The position numbers and the translations under genes are program-made. Shown piece after piece: positions 55,081 through 63,973 of a DNA stretch of 64,000 nucleotides. The notes beneath the pieces were generated by a model. The model made no database searches, had not been told where the DNA came from, and saw nothing but the letters and a program-made list of their open reading frames with translations. Every line of letters starts with the position of its first letter. Within the stretch, counting starts at the first letter, position 1. Source of the DNA: Chloroflexota bacterium (GTDB lineage Bacteria > Chloroflexota > Chloroflexia > Chloroflexales > Herpetosiphonaceae); the NCBI GenBank assembly GCA_020161265.1, contig JAIUOC010000001.1, positions 62,001 through 126,000 on the forward strand, read 5' to 3'.

Positions 55081-55683
55081 ATGACCGAACAAGTAACAGA
55101 GGCCGAATATCGTAGCCGCCTAATGGATGGGATGGCGGCGGCGGTGGCCGAAAAAGGCTATGCCGAAACAACGATTGCCGATATTGTGCGTTTGGCGCGA
55201 GTATCCAAGCGCACCTTTTACCAACATTTTGCTAGCAAAGAGGATTGTTTGTTGGCGCTCTATACGGCTGCCACCGATCAATTAATCGAGGTGATTCGAC
55301 GGGCGATCGAGGGTGCTCACGATATGCATTCGCGGGTGCGCTGTGCTCATCGGGCTTATTTACAACGGATCAAAGAGCATCCGTTATTGATGCGCACGTT
55401 GTTTATTGAGATTTTGGCGGCGGGAACGCGCGGCTTGCAGGTGCGACGGGCGGCTAACCAGCGCTTTGCCGATTTGCTGCGAGCCACCGGAGCCGACCAA
55501 CACTATGATTCGCCGCAAAAACGTAAAATTACCCCAGCCTTGGCGATGGCAATTGTTGGGGGGATTAACGAATTAATTTTGCAGGCGATGGAGAGCGATC
55601 AAATTGAGCAATTGTTGGAGATTGAGGAGCCAGCTACTGCCTTGCTGGAAGCAGTGCTGGCTCGCCCAATTGCTGACGATTAA
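55081..55683 (+). CDS. TetR-family repressor of the CYP102 gene
   Basis: A 200-residue TetR protein. MDGMAAAVAEKGYAETTIADIVRLARVSKRTFYQHFASKEDCL is the helix-turn-helix region (residues ~15-60). The rest is the ligand/dimer domain. GAGG is five bases before the ATG at 55081. By analogy to Bm3R1 and FatR it probably senses fatty acids, then releases the CYP102 promoter. Its last four bases overlap the end of the converging GH2 gene. Confidence 0.88.
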   Translation: MTEQVTEAEYRSRLMDGMAAAVAEKGYAETTIADIVRLARVSKRTFYQHFASKEDCLLALYTAATDQLIEVIRRAIEGAHDMHSRVRCAHRAYLQRIKEHPLLMRTLFIEILAAGTRGLQVRRAANQRFADLLRATGADQHYDSPQKRKITPALAMAIVGGINELILQAMESDQIEQLLEIEEPATALLEAVLARPIADD

Positions 55684-58457
55684 TCGAACTTAAGCGTTGC
55701 CGTAGCCAGCTCAGGGTTGCTGGCACTAAGGCTAATTGGCTGGTCGCCGTCAGTATGTTGCACGATAACTTGGGCTAGGCCGTTGAAGACGCGGCGTTGC
55801 CAAGCGGCGGCTGGCTCGATAACCTGCACTACGCCAGGCTCACGATTGGGGAACGTCCAGGGGTTGGCTTTTTTGATCCAGCGCCCAGTCACCAAATATT
55901 CGTTTTGGCCTGGATGCACCAGTTCATGGCTTAATTCAAGCGCTTGATCGCCCTGCTCAAGCGCAATATCGCTGATGATCAATTGGCCGTTGATATAGAT
56001 GCTGTAATCGTGGGCTATGCTTTTGCTGAACAAGCGAATGCTGCTGGCAGCGCTGTACTGTGGTAGCTCGAAGCTGCCACGCAACAGAATATAGGCCTGA
56101 GGATTAGCCTGTTGATCGTCGTTGTGATGCAAGAAGGCTGGTTGCCAAGTTTGGGCTTCGGCTCCTAGCGCTCGCTCCAAGCCTGTGCTCAACTCGGCCA
56201 CAGTTTGCTCGGCATTAATCTGGATTGGGCAAAGTTGATAGCTATTGTGATATTGCTCTGGCTCGTGGCTCGCTGGATCTCCGTTGCCAACCCCTAAAAT
56301 TTTGGCCGAACCGGTTAATTGCAGATCGAGCAGCTGATTGGCAGTTGGCACAACTTGGCCATGATCATCGCAAACCTGCAAGCTTACAACGGCTAGATCG
56401 CCTGCTTGTTGTAGTTGACCATAATCGAGCACTAGTTGAATTTGGCTGGCAGCTTGGCTGGTGCGCAGGTTAGTGCTGAGCACTTCAACCCCGTTGTTAT
56501 AGCCACGCGCTACCAATTCGCCTGGTTGATAGGCAACTTCCCATTGCTGGTGGCCGTTTTCGGGCATTGGGCGGCGGCCAAGGCTCTGACCATTGAGCCA
56601 TAACTCAACTTCTTGGCAATTGCTATAAATCGGAAAGCTTTTCACTTGACCAAGATCATTTGGCCAATCCCAGTGATAGCCAATGTGCAAAACAGGTTGC
56701 TGGCCCCACCACGCCTTGGTGTAGTAGGCAATATCTTTGGGGAAACCACAGAGATCAAAAAAGCCAAATTGACTGGCGACCGCTGGCCATTCAAAGGGTG
56801 TTGGCTCACCACGATAATCAAAGCCAGTCCAATAGAATAGCCCAGCCAAGAATGGTCGTTTGACATAAAATTGCCAGCCGAACTCCGTATCGGCGTAGCC
56901 ATCACCGCTGGGAGAAGGCGCTAAATGCCCACGACTGGCATCAGTTTGGTAGATCCCGCGTGTGCCATAGGTGTTGCTTTCCTCGGTGCCAACGCCCGCT
57001 TGCCATGGGAATTTGGCATGATGGGCATCGATATCGCCGTGAAAGATATAATTATAGCCAACCACATCGGTCACCATGCCGATACCCGTATCCCAGCCGC
57101 CGCTACAAGCGATTGTGAAAAGGCGGGTATGGTCGAATTGGCGGGCAACGTTTTGCATGGTGCTAGCGATGCGTGCGCCGATAATTGTGCCCTCGATCGC
57201 CCATTCTTCGTTGCCCAACGACCACAAAATGACCGAAGGATGATTTCGATCACGCTTGATTAGCTGCTCAACATGGCGCAAATGCTCAGGATTCGTGCCC
57301 ATCAAACGATTTTCGTTCAGCACCAACATGCCCAAACGGTCGCAGGCAGCGAGGAATTCGGGGGTTGGCGGGTTGTGTGAGGTCCGAATCGCGTTATGAT
57401 TAAATTCCTGCAAACGTTTGATTCGATATTCTTGCAAACTATCGGGAATAGCCGTGCCAACTCCCGCGTGATCTTGATGCTGGTTGCTGCCGACTAATTT
57501 GACCGAACGCCCATTCAAGAAAAAACCATGATCAGGATCAAAGCGAATGCTGCGAATGCCAAAGGTTGTCTGATAGCTATCAACTGCCTGTTCACCGAGC
57601 AGCACGGTAGTGGTTAATTGATACAAATGAGGGCTGGCAAGATCCCAGAGTTGCGGATTGTTGAGCGGGTGCTGGTGGCTGAATTCAGCGCTTTGGCCAG
57701 CCGCCAGCTGATAATTGGCGCTTTGGGCTTGCAGCACATTGCTAGCAGCAGGATCGCTGATTGTTTCCAGCAAGCTAAATTCGATTGGATGTTGGCTTGC
57801 GTTGACAACGGTTGTTTGAATGGTGATCGTGGCGCTAGTTTCATGAATTTCGCTAGTGACGAATGTGCCATAGCGGGCGACATGCACTTGGGCGGTTTTG
57901 CTCAACCAAACGTGGCGATAAATGCCAGCGCCCTCATAAAACCAACCTTCTTCAGTGGTGGCATCGGCGCGTACTACCACCACATTTTGGCCGCCATAAT
58001 TCAGATAATCGCTGATATCGTAGCTAAAACTGGTGTAGCCGCTTGGCTCGTTGCCCAGATAAAAGCCATTGACCCAAACTTTAGAATCGCGATGCACCCC
58101 ATCGAATTCGAGGCTGATGCGTCGCCCAAGATCGTCGGCGGGAATTACAAAGGTTTTGCGATACCAGCCAACGCTATTGGCGGGAAACTTGCGGCCAATC
58201 GCTTTGTAGCCATGGCTGTGAGTTCCGCGTTGATCGAAGGGCAATTCAACACACCAATCGTGGGGTAGATCGAGCAAACGCCAAGCCCGATCGTCGAACT
58301 TGGCTGAGGCCGCGCCGTCGCCATAGCCAGCCTTGGCTAGAAACGAAAAATGACTTGTATCCAGCTGAAAATCTTGGGCGGGGTCGAAGGCATGGCCGAG
58401 GGCAAAACGCCAGCCTTGATCAAACAGAATTCGTTCGCGGGGTGGGTTGCTAATCAT
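55680..58457 (-). CDS. Beta-galactosidase-like glycoside hydrolase family 2
   Basis: A 925-residue enzyme without signal peptide. The sugar-binding jelly roll (~20-200) has LPHDWCVELPF and GVHRDSKVWVNGFYLGNEPSGYTSF; an Ig-like domain follows; the TIM barrel (~310-600) holds the acid/base Glu in ILWSLGNEEWAIEG and the probable nucleophile in GVGTEESNTYG. After it come DUF4982-like and extra Ig/jelly-roll domains. The ATG at 58457 follows GGAG at eight bases. It probably cleaves beta-galactosides taken up by the cell; a glucuronidase or other GH2 substrate is possible. Confidence 0.88.
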   Translation of the reverse strand: MISNPPRERILFDQGWRFALGHAFDPAQDFQLDTSHFSFLAKAGYGDGAASAKFDDRAWRLLDLPHDWCVELPFDQRGTHSHGYKAIGRKFPANSVGWYRKTFVIPADDLGRRISLEFDGVHRDSKVWVNGFYLGNEPSGYTSFSYDISDYLNYGGQNVVVVRADATTEEGWFYEGAGIYRHVWLSKTAQVHVARYGTFVTSEIHETSATITIQTTVVNASQHPIEFSLLETISDPAASNVLQAQSANYQLAAGQSAEFSHQHPLNNPQLWDLASPHLYQLTTTVLLGEQAVDSYQTTFGIRSIRFDPDHGFFLNGRSVKLVGSNQHQDHAGVGTAIPDSLQEYRIKRLQEFNHNAIRTSHNPPTPEFLAACDRLGMLVLNENRLMGTNPEHLRHVEQLIKRDRNHPSVILWSLGNEEWAIEGTIIGARIASTMQNVARQFDHTRLFTIACSGGWDTGIGMVTDVVGYNYIFHGDIDAHHAKFPWQAGVGTEESNTYGTRGIYQTDASRGHLAPSPSGDGYADTEFGWQFYVKRPFLAGLFYWTGFDYRGEPTPFEWPAVASQFGFFDLCGFPKDIAYYTKAWWGQQPVLHIGYHWDWPNDLGQVKSFPIYSNCQEVELWLNGQSLGRRPMPENGHQQWEVAYQPGELVARGYNNGVEVLSTNLRTSQAASQIQLVLDYGQLQQAGDLAVVSLQVCDDHGQVVPTANQLLDLQLTGSAKILGVGNGDPASHEPEQYHNSYQLCPIQINAEQTVAELSTGLERALGAEAQTWQPAFLHHNDDQQANPQAYILLRGSFELPQYSAASSIRLFSKSIAHDYSIYINGQLIISDIALEQGDQALELSHELVHPGQNEYLVTGRWIKKANPWTFPNREPGVVQVIEPAAAWQRRVFNGLAQVIVQHTDGDQPISLSASNPELATATLKFD

Positions 58458-58634
58458 CGCTGATGCTCCATGCTGCTGTACATCGTTGTTTGCCAAGCAG
58501 CGCTTAGTTGCTCAAAGCTTACGCTAACGCGATACTTTAACCAGCAAGTCTACAGGCTATTTTACTAAAGTTCTTCTAAAAAATAGCCTGTATTTCAGAA
58601 TCAGCCAAGATTGTTGCGCGAGTGGGAGCAATGA

Positions 58635-59282
58635 TCAACGCCAGCCAGCAAAGAGCGCCACACTGCCGATGCGCTTAATCTCATAGCGCTGAAAAGCTTG
58701 TTGCAGCATCGTTTCAAGTTTGGCGAGGGTATCGGTTTGGTTGGCGAAAATTTGGCGATGATTGTAAATACCCATCAACCGTCGGGCCGTAGCGCTATGG
58801 AATGGTTCGCTAGCGCTTAAAATTGTTGCACCAAACAGTACACCATTGGGAGTTAACAGCTCAGCTAGTCGTTGTAGCACTGCACTTTTAATTTCAGGCG
58901 TGCCAGCGATGCAATGCAAAATATAGCCCAAACCAATCGAATCGAACTGCTCAGTTAATGGCAATGCTTGCATAATCGAAGCGCGAACGGCTTGCGGTTG
59001 CCATTCGCTCAGATTAGCTGACGATTGGATTAAGCACTCAGGATTAACATCGAGCAGCACCAATTTGCTTAATTGCTGTCGATTCAGGGTTTCGCGCAAT
59101 AACAAACCGCTGCCTGGCCCAATATCCAAGTGCTGGTTGCCGAGATGTTGGCGATACCATTGCACTAAATTGGGCTTGGGGCAGCGCCAAATAAAACTAT
59201 CGGAGATGCCATGAACTAGAAAATCATAGAACTTTAAAAGATTGTTGTTGTAGATCCGCGCACTAGCTGGTAAATCGCTCAT
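58635..59282 (-). CDS. Class I SAM-dependent methyltransferase
   Basis: A 215-residue methyltransferase. HLDIGPGSGLLLRETL is the SAM-binding motif I, LVLLDVNPECL motif II and FDSIGLGYILHCI motif IV. IYNNNLLKFYDFLVHGISDSFIWRCP at the N-terminus suggests the subgroup acting on small molecules. GGGAG precedes the ATG at 59282. The substrate is unknown. Confidence 0.82.
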   Translation of the reverse strand: MSDLPASARIYNNNLLKFYDFLVHGISDSFIWRCPKPNLVQWYRQHLGNQHLDIGPGSGLLLRETLNRQQLSKLVLLDVNPECLIQSSANLSEWQPQAVRASIMQALPLTEQFDSIGLGYILHCIAGTPEIKSAVLQRLAELLTPNGVLFGATILSASEPFHSATARRLMGIYNHRQIFANQTDTLAKLETMLQQAFQRYEIKRIGSVALFAGWR

Positions 59283-59352
59283 TAATTGCTCCCAAAACAC
59301 CTAAAACTTTCAATTGCATCTTAACAAATTTCTGCTAAAAAATAACTAATAA

Positions 59353-59360
59353 AAACGTTT
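59353..59360. promoter_or_regulatory. LacI-type half-conserved operator before the GH43 gene
   Basis: AAACGTTT, the core of many LacI-family operators, lies in AAAAACGTTTCC 19 bases before the GH43 start. It is short and could be chance; it resembles the arm of the palindrome at 5955. Confidence 0.3.
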
Positions 59361-59378
59361 CCATGTGTGAGGAACACT

Positions 59379-60929
59379 ATGCAACGCCGCTTTCACAATC
59401 CAATCATGACGGGCTTTTATCCAGATCCAGCAATTTGTCGGGTAGGCGAAGATTATTATCTGATTCACTCGACCTTTGAATATTTTCCAGGCGTGCCGAT
59501 TCATCATAGCCGCGATTTGGTGCATTGGCGGCAAATTGGTCATATTTTAGACCGCCCCTCGCAGCTCAACCTCGACGAAATTCATCCATCAGCAGGAATT
59601 TTTGCCCCAACTATCAGCTACCACGATGGCACGTTTTACATGATTACCACCTTGATTGCTGGTAAAGAGCGCCATGGCAACTTTATTGTGACTGCTCAAT
59701 CACCAGCTGGTCCATGGTCAGACCCCTATTGGCTCGACGCTGATGGGATCGATCCCTCGCTCTTTTTCGAGGATGGCAGGGCTTGGTATGTGGGCAATCG
59801 TGGCAAAGCCAACCCCGATTATGTTGGCCAATGTGAAATTTGGCTACAAGAGCTTGATTTGACCACAATGCAATTGATTGGAGAGCAATCGGTGCTATGG
59901 CGGGGAGCACTCCAAGGTGTGATTTGGACTGAAGGTCCGCATCTTTACAAAATTGATGGTTGGTATTATTTGATGATTGCCGAGGCTGGTACGGAATACA
60001 ATCATGCCGTGACGATTGCCCGCAGCAGCGAATTAACCCAAGGCTATGAAGGCTATCGCGCCAATCCAATTCTGACTCATCGCCAACTTGGCCGTGATTA
60101 TCCGGTGATGGGTACTGGCCATGCCGATTTGGTGCAAACTCAAAATGGCGAATGGTGGATGGTGCTGCTAGCCATGCGCCCATATGGCGGCGAATTTTAT
60201 AACCTTGGCCGCGAAACTTTTCTAACTCCAGTGCGTTGGGAAGAAGGCTGGCCAATTATCAGCCCTGGTACTGGTAAAGTTGAGTTGAGCTACCCCGCGC
60301 CCGATTTGCCGCTGCAACGCTGGCCAGTTCAGGCCGCATGCGACCATTTTGATGGCGAAAATTTAGCCATGCATTGGATGTTTTTGCGCACGCCGCGTTC
60401 GCAGTGGTGGAGCTTGAGCGAACGAGTTGGTTGGTTGCGCATGCAGCTGCGGCCTGAGCAAATTAATCAAATGGTCAACCCCAGCTTTGTTGGGCGACGG
60501 CAGCAACATATGAACTTTTTAGCGCAAACTGTGCTGGAGTTTCAGCCACAGCAGCCGCAAGAAGTAGCCGGCATGGTGCTGATTCAAAATCATAACTATC
60601 AGGTGCAATTTGTCATTACTGGTGAGCAGCAAGCAAGCCTGATTGTGTGTCGCAATGGCGAGCAAGAATGTTTGGCGCAAGTGCCAATCGCCAGCCAGCG
60701 CAGCTATTTGCGGATTGTAGCCTATGGACAGGAATATAGCTTTTTTGTGGCTGAGCAGCCCGATGCATGGCAACCAGTCTTCGAAAATCTCGATGGTCGC
60801 TTTTTGAGCACGCCGGTTGCTGGTGGTTTTGTGGGCACAGTGATTGGCTTGTATGCCAGTAGCCAAGGCCAAACCAGCCAAACCGTGGCCGATTTCGATT
60901 GGTTTGAATACCGCGAAATCGCCGAGTAG
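59379..60929 (+). CDS. Glycoside hydrolase family 43 (xylosidase/arabinofuranosidase-like)
   Basis: A 516-residue intracellular enzyme. The five-bladed propeller begins NPIMTGFYPDPAICRVGEDYYLIHSTFEYFPGVPI with the catalytic base Asp in YPDPA; DADGIDPSLFFEDGRAWYVG holds the pKa Asp and GVIWTEGPHLYKIDGWYYLM the acid Glu. A C-terminal beta-sandwich (~320-516) is typical of beta-xylosidases of this family. AGGAA stands five bases before the ATG at 59379. It likely trims xylo- or arabino-oligosaccharides. Confidence 0.9.
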   Translation: MQRRFHNPIMTGFYPDPAICRVGEDYYLIHSTFEYFPGVPIHHSRDLVHWRQIGHILDRPSQLNLDEIHPSAGIFAPTISYHDGTFYMITTLIAGKERHGNFIVTAQSPAGPWSDPYWLDADGIDPSLFFEDGRAWYVGNRGKANPDYVGQCEIWLQELDLTTMQLIGEQSVLWRGALQGVIWTEGPHLYKIDGWYYLMIAEAGTEYNHAVTIARSSELTQGYEGYRANPILTHRQLGRDYPVMGTGHADLVQTQNGEWWMVLLAMRPYGGEFYNLGRETFLTPVRWEEGWPIISPGTGKVELSYPAPDLPLQRWPVQAACDHFDGENLAMHWMFLRTPRSQWWSLSERVGWLRMQLRPEQINQMVNPSFVGRRQQHMNFLAQTVLEFQPQQPQEVAGMVLIQNHNYQVQFVITGEQQASLIVCRNGEQECLAQVPIASQRSYLRIVAYGQEYSFFVAEQPDAWQPVFENLDGRFLSTPVAGGFVGTVIGLYASSQGQTSQTVADFDWFEYREIAE

Positions 60930-61031
60930 TTGGTTGTTCTCGGCTGAATGTTTGGCGGGCGTTGAGTTTTTCGGTTAAAATACATTCCCCAGTGGGCGAT
61001 CATGCTGCTACTGTGGGAGAAAGTAGCGCTC

Positions 61032-61964
61032 ATGACTCGTAAATCGAATAAACCTAAACGCCCGCCAACGACGAACCCACAACGCCCTGCTCGACCGCCT
61101 GCCAAACGCACAGAACGCTCGCATCAAGCGCGTAAGCCTACGCCGCAAGGGCAAAAACCAACCGTGGAGCTTGAGCAAACCGTTTTGCCTGATATTGTCA
61201 AAGAAATTCGGCAATTACGCTCGCGCGATGCCCGCGACCGAACGGGAACCTACTATATTGAAGGGGCGCGAATCGTTGCTCAAGCAATTAATGCTGGTTT
61301 GCCGCTGGAAATTGGGGCGATCTCGCTGGAATTGCTCTCGCGTACCGAGCACTCTGCTGGCACTGTCAGCGCTTTGCGCAAAGCTGCCAAACAGATGGTT
61401 GAACTCTCGGCAAGTGCCTTTGCAGGTATTTCGTTCAAAGAAAATCTGCAAGGTATCGGGGCCGTGGTCAAATTGCAGCAAGAGCCGCTGAGCAATGTTC
61501 AATTGACTGATCGACCTTGGGTGGCCCTGAATGGGGTTGGTAACCCTGGCAACTTGGGCGCGATTATGCGTACCTGTGATGCAGTTGGTTGCGAAGGCCT
61601 GATTTTGATCGGCGACACGACCGATCCGTATCATCCGGCGGCGATTCGCGCCAGCATGGGTTCGTTGTTTGCCTTGCGCATGGTGCGCACAACCTTCGAT
61701 GAATTTTCCCAGTGGAAACAAACCAATGGCTATCATGTGATTGGCACGACTCCCGATGTTGAGCAAGAATACCAAACCATCAGCTACCCAAGCCCGGCGA
61801 TTTTGCTGATGGGCAGCGAGCGCTTGGGTTTATCGGTTGGCGAGCAAAGCGTCTGCGATACCTTGGTACGCATTCCCATGGCTGGCACCTGCGATTCGCT
61901 GAATTTAGGGGTGGCGACTAGCATTGTGTTGTATGAAATGTTTCGTCAACAACGCTTGGCGTAA
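61032..61964 (+). CDS. SpoU/TrmH-family RNA 2'-O-methyltransferase
   Basis: A 310-residue rRNA or tRNA methyltransferase. An unusual basic, P/R/K-rich N-terminal tail (~1-40) is followed by an SpoU substrate-binding domain (~50-135) and the knotted SPOUT domain: VALNGVGNPGNLGAIMRTCDAVG, LMGSERLGLSV and IPMAGTCDSLNLGVATSIVLYEM. These are SpoU motifs 1-3. The start at 61032 is chosen by fit of the tail, but 61002 is possible; the ribosome site is poor for both. Confidence 0.9.
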   Translation: MTRKSNKPKRPPTTNPQRPARPPAKRTERSHQARKPTPQGQKPTVELEQTVLPDIVKEIRQLRSRDARDRTGTYYIEGARIVAQAINAGLPLEIGAISLELLSRTEHSAGTVSALRKAAKQMVELSASAFAGISFKENLQGIGAVVKLQQEPLSNVQLTDRPWVALNGVGNPGNLGAIMRTCDAVGCEGLILIGDTTDPYHPAAIRASMGSLFALRMVRTTFDEFSQWKQTNGYHVIGTTPDVEQEYQTISYPSPAILLMGSERLGLSVGEQSVCDTLVRIPMAGTCDSLNLGVATSIVLYEMFRQQRLA

Positions 61965-61985
61965 GCTAAATTTGGCCTAATTTGT

Positions 61986-62020
61986 AATCCGACTGGCTTG
62001 ATTAAGCTAGTCGGATTTTT
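61986..62020 (+). terminator. Terminator of the SpoU gene
   Basis: Fourteen-base arms (61986-61999 and 62004-62017, with one mismatch) and a 4-nt loop end in a T-run, 22 bases past the stop. Confidence 0.9.
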
Positions 62021-62026
62021 ATGGCT

Positions 62027-62133
62027 AAAACTACAAACAGCCCAGTTGGGCCGCTTGTAGGAGAGAAGAGTGTGTGTGAGGAGGAAGGATTTGACCATAG
62101 TATGCCAGCGTCAGCTTACCGTTAAATTAACGA
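62027..62133. repeat. 107-bp direct repeat, left copy (flanks SAVED gene)
   Basis: This segment matches 63648-63754 over 107 bases in the same direction, at a constant offset of 1621. The middle ~60 bases, with GCCCAGTTGGGC and GTGTGTGTGAGGAGGAAGGA, are identical; differences are clustered in two short patches. It ends six bases before the SAVED stop codon. Confidence 0.85.
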
Positions 62134-62138
62134 GCGCC

Positions 62139-63524
62139 CTAGCTGATCGAGCGAGTTGGCGTAGCTTGGGCAATGATTGGGAAATCGATTAGTTGATAGC
62201 TATCAACGACTTTTATATGTTCGTGGAAGAACCATGATTGACGACCATTGAGGCATTGGCCCAATAAAACGATTAAGGCGACCGGCGCTGAAATAAGCAG
62301 TTGATGAGTACGATAGGATTCTGGTAGCATATCAACTACGTCGATAATGAAATTGACGATAGCTGATGCATCTTTTGAGTCGGTAATGGTTATTTTTTTG
62401 TTGTTTGGGTATATTTTTAGCACACAGCCAAGGTCATCGATATGATTGTTGGTATAATTATCCATTGCTTTGATGACTTTATCCGAATTTTGCGTTCTTA
62501 CAGTGCAGATATTTAATATACAATTTTTTGAATTATTATCTGAAATATGAAATGAATATTCTAAATCAGCGACTGAATGTTCATCTAAAGATAACTCCCA
62601 TTCCGATTTATTATTATTACTGAAGTTTATTATTTTTAGCCGATATGTGGTGGCTAGATAAAAAGTTGCCCCAAACATCAATGCTGGGAAATAGCCTAAG
62701 TTTTGAGTATTCAACGTTAGTGGATGCGCAGCACCGATCCATGCTCTAAGATCATATAATGCTTCTTGACCTCGTTGCCATGTATCAATCTTTGCATTGA
62801 CATTTTGTTGATAATCGCGCCAATCAAGTACCAAATCAGCCTCAATTTTCGGAATAGCCCTCTGTTCTGATTGAAATTCAAGAACTATTGGATCTGAATT
62901 AGATTGAAATTTGGTAGCTATAAGTTGCTTGGCAATTATTCTGGCATGCGCTTGGGCAGTATGGTTACTATCGATTGATTTAATTTGATCTGAATTAACC
63001 AGGCTTTTGCAAATATATTGGTAATTTGGATGAATCCCAGCTGGCTTTTCGGAAAAAACGCCTTTTTGTTGAGCAATATTATTTTGAATCCACGATAATT
63101 GTGTATTATCCTCCTGAGCAGGCTCGATTTGATTGAACCACACCGCATAATAATCGTAATCTGTGGCATATTCGCTGCTTGTAACAATGCCACGTAATTT
63201 TAGTTCGATTTCAAAGTATTGACATAGTTCGCTTTTATTTGTTGGTAACCAAACTCTTGGTGGCGATTTTTCAAGCAGTTTCTTTTCAGCGTTGTAGAAA
63301 ATATTAGTTGTATTGTTGTTGGTTGTATTGTTGGTTGTATTGTTGGTTGTATTGTTGTTAGTTGTATTGTTCGTCGTATTGTTGTTGGTTGTTATATTTC
63401 CATAATTTATCCCAGCGGCAACCCCAACTGGAGAATTATCAATATTAATGGCTGAAGCTTGTTGCTGTGGCGCATCGTTGTTTTGGGCAGGGGATGGTGG
63501 TTGTGATTCAGCGTCGGCGTGCAT
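62139..63524 (-). CDS. SAVED-domain protein, CBASS-related effector or sensor
   Basis: A 461-residue protein. Residues ~25-45 (INIDNSPVGVAAGINYGNIT) and a T/N repeat (~46-75) form a flexible start. ~80-215 is a domain I do not recognise. ~220-450 fits the SAVED fold that binds cyclic oligonucleotides: DLVLDWRDYQQNVNAKIDTW, LGYFPALMFGATFYLATTYRL, and the end HQLLISAPVALIVLLGQCLN, close to the HLFISAPVALAxxLG motif. No nuclease, TIR or CHAT motif is seen, so any effector part is new or separate. No CD-NTase is in view. AAGGAG precedes the ATG. GC is lower than in neighbouring genes. Confidence 0.72.
   Translation of the reverse strand: MHADAESQPPSPAQNNDAPQQQASAINIDNSPVGVAAGINYGNITTNNNTTNNTTNNNTTNNTTNNTTNNNTTNIFYNAEKKLLEKSPPRVWLPTNKSELCQYFEIELKLRGIVTSSEYATDYDYYAVWFNQIEPAQEDNTQLSWIQNNIAQQKGVFSEKPAGIHPNYQYICKSLVNSDQIKSIDSNHTAQAHARIIAKQLIATKFQSNSDPIVLEFQSEQRAIPKIEADLVLDWRDYQQNVNAKIDTWQRGQEALYDLRAWIGAAHPLTLNTQNLGYFPALMFGATFYLATTYRLKIINFSNNNKSEWELSLDEHSVADLEYSFHISDNNSKNCILNICTVRTQNSDKVIKAMDNYTNNHIDDLGCVLKIYPNNKKITITDSKDASAIVNFIIDVVDMLPESYRTHQLLISAPVALIVLLGQCLNGRQSWFFHEHIKVVDSYQLIDFPIIAQATPTRSIS
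63305..63390 (-). repeat. In-frame AAC/ACA minisatellite in the SAVED gene
   Basis: Units of 12 and 15 bases encode TTNN and TTNNN repeats between residues ~46 and 75. Because every unit is a multiple of three, slippage would change linker length without breaking the frame. Confidence 0.75.
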
Positions 63525-63973
63525 TGATAAGGCTCCTTATGCTAGCGTAGGATATAGTTCGAACAAGCGTGTCTAAACTTTTATTTTACATAGTATTGAT
63601 ATTTATTGAATACATTTTACCATTCCTGCCAAATCTTATAAGCGTTTAAAACCACAAACGGCCCAGTTGGGCCGCTTGTAGGAGAGAAGAGTGTGTGTGA
63701 GGAGGAAGGATTTGTTTGTAGTATGCCAGCGCCAGCTTACGGCCATCCTAACGAAAATCAGTGGTGAGAGTCCTATTGTTGGTATAGCCTGATGACCCAG
63801 ATTGGCCCTGACTGATGGGTATAGATGTAAAAATTAACCTTTACAACTATACCATTATAACTGTAAGATTGTGTCAACCATAAATGCCAATTCATTGTCT
63901 AAGCTAGTGCTTGCTATTATCAGATTGATCCTACAATTGTCAATAGTTTGTCGATAGTAGAAAGGGTATTGGT
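63525..63973. other. Intergenic region upstream of the SAVED gene
   Basis: No gene is seen in these 449 bases. The region contains the right-hand 107-bp repeat (63648-63754). An AT-rich stretch at 63830-63960 probably carries the promoter of the gene starting at 63974, but no clear -35/-10 pair stands out. Confidence 0.6.
63648..63754. repeat. 107-bp direct repeat, right copy (flanks SAVED gene)
   Basis: Second copy of the repeat at 62027, same direction, 124 bases before the SAVED start codon on the minus strand. The pair precisely encloses the SAVED gene and its promoter region. Confidence 0.85.
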
